Origin: Bursaphelenchus xylophilus
Lineage: Eukaryota; Nematoda; Chromadorea; Rhabditida; Aphelenchoididae
DNA length: 64,000 nt
Reading direction: 5' to 3'
Assembly: GCA_904066235.2 (NCBI GenBank)
Contig: CAJFCV020000006.1
Coordinates: 7,316,001-7,380,000 of the forward strand
In this document: in pieces, positions 60,046-64,000 of the stretch
Numbering within the stretch: the stretch's first letter is position 1
How the letters are laid out: each line of letters opens with the position of its first letter
The notes under the pieces: model-generated
Told to the model about the DNA's origin: nothing
Seen by the model: the letters and a program-made list of their open reading frames with translations, nothing else
Databases searched by the model: none
Made by a program: the position numbers and the translations under genes

Positions 60046-60756
60046 ATGACTTCTTTCTACCAGTTTTGTTCACATCAGCCTCATCTACGTTATCAACAAC
60101 AAGAGAACATGGACGGGTCTGCTTCTTTACCCTTTCCACTATCACCCCAAAGAACGGCTCTGAAACGACAAATGGTGGGTGACTCTCGATTTTCCTTTAA
60201 TTTTCAGTCGGATGAGGATTCAATGTTGGGAGCGTCGAGTCCGAAGAAAGCACATTACGAAGAGAAAATCAGCGATGACTTCGACGGAATCAGAATTTAC
60301 GAGGACTCGAGCGCGTCTAGTTCTCCACAAACACCGATTATTGTCGAGGAAGATTTCGACAGGTTTGAAGAGTAAGTTTTTAAGTCATTTTCTTATAAAT
60401 TAAGGTGATGTCAAATGAAATACCGTATTTTTAGATTGTTAGATTTTGCCTCAACCTCTTATCAGGATGACACATATGAACAGCCAGTTGTTGAAGAGCC
60501 CGCTGAAGATGAAACCCTCGTTCTCACCGATGAGCTTAAGGATTATATCCAAAGGATGAAGAGCCAGCCGTTTATCCTTCGACAACCAAGGACTGGCAAA
60601 GAATTGATTCTATATAACCAGAACGACATGAATTCAAGGATTCAGGAAGTGGAAGACAAAGAAGACGATGAGTTCGAAGAAGCCGAGCCTCCAAACGATC
60701 TAACTCAGCAATTCGAGGCCGCTGGAGATGAGGAAGATGCCATGGAAATAGATTGA
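60046..60756 (+). CDS. Acidic protein of unknown function, 204 residues
   Basis: Three exons (60046-60174, 60208-60371, 60435-60756) sum to 204 residues; the first intron is 33 nt and in frame. An alternative start is ATG 60109. Features: LSPQRTALKRQM and SSPKKAHYEE (possible nuclear localisation and proline-directed phosphosites), a compact block ELKDYIQRMKSQPFILRQ followed by PRTGKELILYN that looks conserved, and a Glu/Asp-rich C-terminus (DEFEEAEP, DEEDAMEID). I do not recognise the family. The AGPAT gene is convergent, 107 bp away. Confidence 0.65.
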
Positions 60757-60863
60757 AACCACGTTTCTTGACTTGTTAAGTTATTAATGTACAAAAGTAA
60801 ATATTGTTAAAAAATGACTTCATTCAGAAACTGTACAGAATACGATAAGGTACCCGATTGTGA

Positions 60864-61853
60864 TTACTCTTTCTTGCTGAACCCGCTTAACTCCTTGAAG
60901 TTCTTGCTAATGAGATCTCGACATTCTTCAGCTAGCTGTTCAACGTCTTTGTCACCAGGGTAGACTTTTGGAAGAACCCTTATCGTCACCTTCCCGCTGC
61001 TCAGCCACATCTTTTTGTCATAATCATAAAAAGGTTTGTATGATGAAAACACACAGGGCACAATGGGGACCTAGGATATAAGGTTTCTATTATCGGTAAT
61101 GAAAACTTACATTAACCCCTTTGGAGATGATAAAAGCTCCTTTTTTGAAAGGCAACAACTCCTCTCTATTATTCCTGGTGCCCTCCGGGTAAATAAAGAT
61201 CTTCTTTTTGTCCTTCTCCATTCCTTCCCGAGCATGATCGATGGTTTGATGGGCTTTGTCCTTACTGAACCTATCAACGAATATGGCGTTACACTTCCAC
61301 GCACAAATGTTGAAAAATGGAACGTATTTCAGACTGTTCTTCAACATAACCACACAGTTATCTGGCCATATTTTCGACATGGCTGGAAAAATCAGCATTA
61401 AACATGCACTAACGAATGTAATCTCGTTCCCTTATGGAAATTACGTATTTTTGAAACAGAGAAAAAAATCTAAGAACTTTGAAGTTCCAAGTACACATAG
61501 TCACTTACTAAAGACATCCAAGGCGGCCTGGTGATTCGCAATAATAACATAGGGCTCCTCAGAAACCAACAACTCTGGGTTCTCCACGGTGTATTCTATG
61601 TTCATCCAAACTCCTAGCTTGTGGAAAACATTGAAGATTACACTAAAGAACTAACCTCACATTAAAATACGACTTACTAATGGTTCTTTGTTGTTGTTCC
61701 ATTCAATAAACATAAGAAAGAGCCAATGAATGATGCGCCAATTACTGTTGCTCCGAACAAAACACATTTAAAATAAAATCTGAAGACATTTGACACCTGT
61801 AGTAGAGTAATGAACACTACGAGGACTGTCGCCAGCCAGACGAGCCAAGCCAT
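60864..61853 (-). CDS. 1-acyl-sn-glycerol-3-phosphate acyltransferase (AGPAT)
   Basis: Minus-strand exons 61853-61678, 61642-61509, 61382-61111 and 61070-60864 give 262 residues. It makes phosphatidic acid from lysophosphatidate in the ER. Two N-terminal membrane helices (WLATVLVVFITLL; VIGASFIGSFLCLL), then acyltransferase motif I NHQAALD, motif II near KYVPFFNICAW and IFVDR, motif III YPEGTRNN and motif IV VPIVPCVFSS. Equivalent to C. elegans acl-1/acl-2 and human AGPAT1/2. Confidence 0.93.
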
Positions 61854-64000
61854 TATCGAATCGTTTGCCCTGGGAACGTTGGACTACAGAATGGAAACTT
61901 AGATTTTATGTTCGAAAAAATCAGGCGACCCAATTAGAAAACGCGGGAAGCATAAAAAAGATGTACTTTCATCAACTGTAAGCCACACCTCGTGAGAAGA
62001 ATATCAAACAAACAGAATAAAAAATTATGCTGGGCTCGGTATATTACAATCTGGCAAATAACACAAGCTAAGCTGGTAAAAAAAAGTATCGAAAACGTTC
62101 TAACGCGATCACGTGACTTCTCACGTCATTAGAAGTGCCATAAATAATGAAAGTATCTATTTATAAAAAACACTTGACTCAAACGGGTCAACTCTTACTC
62201 CTCTGTGGAATTACCGTACACAAGGGTTTTACAGGGTGAGAACGTAGAGGGTACGCCCTCTAAGGGCCCAGGGGGGGGGCCTTACGGGGCCAAGGCAAAT
62301 TCTCGGGTTGACGGGTCCCGGAGCATAAATAATTTTTTCAATTACTGACTACTTTTTATTGACGTAATCTTGTACAATTTTCAAAACAACGATAAACAAA
62401 CTCCGAAATGGAAAAAATGTTTAAATCACATTTTATAAAACTTTCCTTGTATGCATATGAAAAAGATAAATTCTTTGAACGCCAGATTCGGCACAGTGCG
62501 TAATATTGTGATTTTTTTCAAAAATTTTACAATATTACGTCATAAAAAGTAGTCAGTAGTTAAAAAAAATAAAATTATTTGGCGATATCAGTCGGTGGAA
62601 CCTAACATTCGGAGCTGTTGTTAAACTAGACGACCTTTTTGCCAAATGATTCCGCATATCCTCGGAACCAAACACTCGGAAGGTTATGGTATCAACGTTT
62701 GTGACCACACATAGGCTCAGACAAGGCTCCACATAACTCATCTAATAATATCAAAAGATTCCACCGATGACGCTGAATCTCGGCCGATGGAAGATGGGTA
62801 CCGAATAAATAAAATAATCTGTCTGTGGGGTACAAGTCCGGCCTGATGACAAAAACTCAAAAAAATTAATATTTTGGATACAACACCGGCCCGAGGACAG
62901 AAAAAGACCCAATATAAAACAATCAAGATTAATCTGATAAAGGGCAGAGTAAATAATGGAAGGCTATTTTTTAATTTCCACCCTAGAATTTTTGTAGCGC
63001 AGGTGTCGTGATGACGCAAAGCACACGATTTAGCAATTGCGTGGCATCTTGTCCTGCAAAATATACATAACAGAATAAAAAAAGTAACAGAGTAATATGT
63101 ATGTATAAAACCGCGTTCCGACTTTTCGAGACGACGACAGCCCGGGTCATCGCAAATCCATAGCATCTTTGACCCGAAAAGTCGTAGCTAAAAGGCTAAA
63201 AGGCTTCGCTCTTAGGCCACCCGAAAAACGCTATATATATGGAATTGACATTTGTCCAGATTTTATTGGCGCACCCTATAAAGTACCGTACAAAGTCGAT
63301 GATAACATTAAATGTATTATGCTGTAATTTCACTTGGAATGCCCCTTGTTGTCGTCTTTGTCAAATAACCGCTGCTCATTTTAGTTTTTCTTTGTTTTGT
63401 TTAAACAGCCTTCAAATCTGGTATTCATGCAACCTGGGTTGGAGCCGGAGAAGATAAGGCAGCGATTAGGTTTCGGTCGCGAACATGAGGCTCTATTTCG
63501 GTCGGAGCTCTTTTTTTGACCAACCTGGATGTGAGTTGACTTGTGGGAGGGGGTGGGGCTGGACAAGGGGTCGAATCGTTGGGGACGACGGGAATTAAGC
63601 TTCGTTCGGGAAATGGAAAAGTTATTCGCACTTTGGGTCACTCAAAACAATCGGTTTACAAGGGCCAAATTAGACGGGTTTAATGCCTGCGGGGTTTCCC
63701 GAAATGTAGACCTGTGTGTTACAGTAACCTCGGCTGAATTTTTATTGTTGGTGTGTTGTCTGTTATTGTGCCATTTATTATCATTTTGATGAGATACTGC
63801 TTGAGGATAACGAGAGCCCTGTAAAATTCAAACCAAAAGTTATGAATGTGAATCCACCATTTGTGTTTTTTACAATAATTTATTTAAATAATTCACACCC
63901 CATCCTCCCTTTGTGTGTGTTGATAACATATTGTTTGTTTTGCTTTTGCAAAGATCCCGCTTACTTTCTAAGCATATCCCGAACTTCAGATAAATTAATT
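61854..64000. other. Terminal intergenic region
   Basis: No gene is supported. It contains one MITE (62340-62561), a G run near 62270, and an imperfect palindrome near 63115-63190 (CGACTTTTCG and CGAAAAGTCG). Confidence 0.5.
62340..62561. mobile_element. MITE, 222 bp
   Basis: Inverted ends of about 40 bp: AATTACTGACTACTTTTTAT at 62340 and, on the complement of 62561, AACTACTGACTACTTTTTAT, continuing with GACGTAAT and TTGTA. No open frame. Confidence 0.8.

Noticed and set aside
63115..63195. Palindrome CGACTTTTCG/CGAAAAGTCG near the right end as a transposon
   Set aside because: The arms are only about 10-14 bp and the intervening sequence shows no further mirrored bases, so I do not call an element.
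1..64000. CRISPR arrays, bacterial operons or rRNA genes
   Set aside because: No regular direct-repeat/spacer pattern, no Shine-Dalgarno spaced frames and no rRNA core sequences; every recognised gene is spliced.

Overview
The window is nuclear DNA from a nematode. The evidence is many short spliced genes (introns mostly 33-60 bp), nematode-type secreted families (a DB module, a T20D4.11/DUF19-like domain), a hunchback-like heterochronic gene, splice acceptors placed directly before start codons as in spliced-leader trans-splicing, and tightly spaced same-strand gene pairs. I cannot name the species. Splice acceptors are often TAG and sometimes AAG rather than the strict TTTCAG of Caenorhabditis, and several introns have GC donors.

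Layout: 1-2.6 kb is gene-poor and starts with an inverted-repeat element. 2.6-6.0 kb holds a nine-finger hunchback/hbl-1 homologue; its leader carries let-7-complementary sites and its 3' region carries lin-4 and let-7 sites. 6.0-6.5 kb is a transposon-like element. 6.9-9.7 kb is the FACT subunit SSRP1. 9.7-12.8 kb is an island of non-autonomous transposons. 12.8-17.9 kb is a BTBD8-like BTB protein followed 91 bp later by a multi-pass membrane protein; the latter meets a secreted DB-module gene tail to tail. 19.8-26.9 kb holds an IQCA1/DRC11-like IQ/AAA protein, an acidic serine-rich protein and a SIRT4-class sirtuin. 27.1-34.6 kb holds a DUF19-like secreted protein, a PAF acetylhydrolase, a 66-residue lipidation-type protein and a membrane histidine acid phosphatase. 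34.9-38.2 kb is mitochondrial RNase P protein 1 (TRMT10C) followed by histone deacetylase 1. 40-45.4 kb holds a leucine-rich-repeat surface protein and a small type I membrane protein. 45.6-49.8 kb holds lipid droplet hydrolase LDAH, proteasome subunit Rpn11, a small membrane protein and an unknown protein. 52.7-61.9 kb holds kinesin-5, EMC6, a GCC88-type GRIP golgin, an unknown acidic protein and an AGPAT acyltransferase. The last 2 kb is non-coding with one more element.

The genes are mostly housekeeping: chromatin (SSRP1, HDAC1, sirtuin), proteostasis and secretion (Rpn11, EMC6, GCC1), lipid metabolism (PAF-AH, LDAH, AGPAT), mitosis (kinesin-5) and mitochondrial tRNA processing. The most striking signal is in hbl-1. 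A near-ideal let-7 complementary site (13 + 7 base pairs) with two weaker companions lies just upstream of the start codon, and a near-ideal lin-4 site lies in the 3' region, so both heterochronic microRNAs appear to converge on this gene, one of them from the 5' side. A second theme is a diverse set of at least ten small inverted-repeat transposons, half of them inside introns.

Exon coordinates were derived by hand from reading frames and splice signals. For most genes the summed exon length is an exact multiple of three, which supports them. No similarity searches were run; family names rest on recognised motifs.
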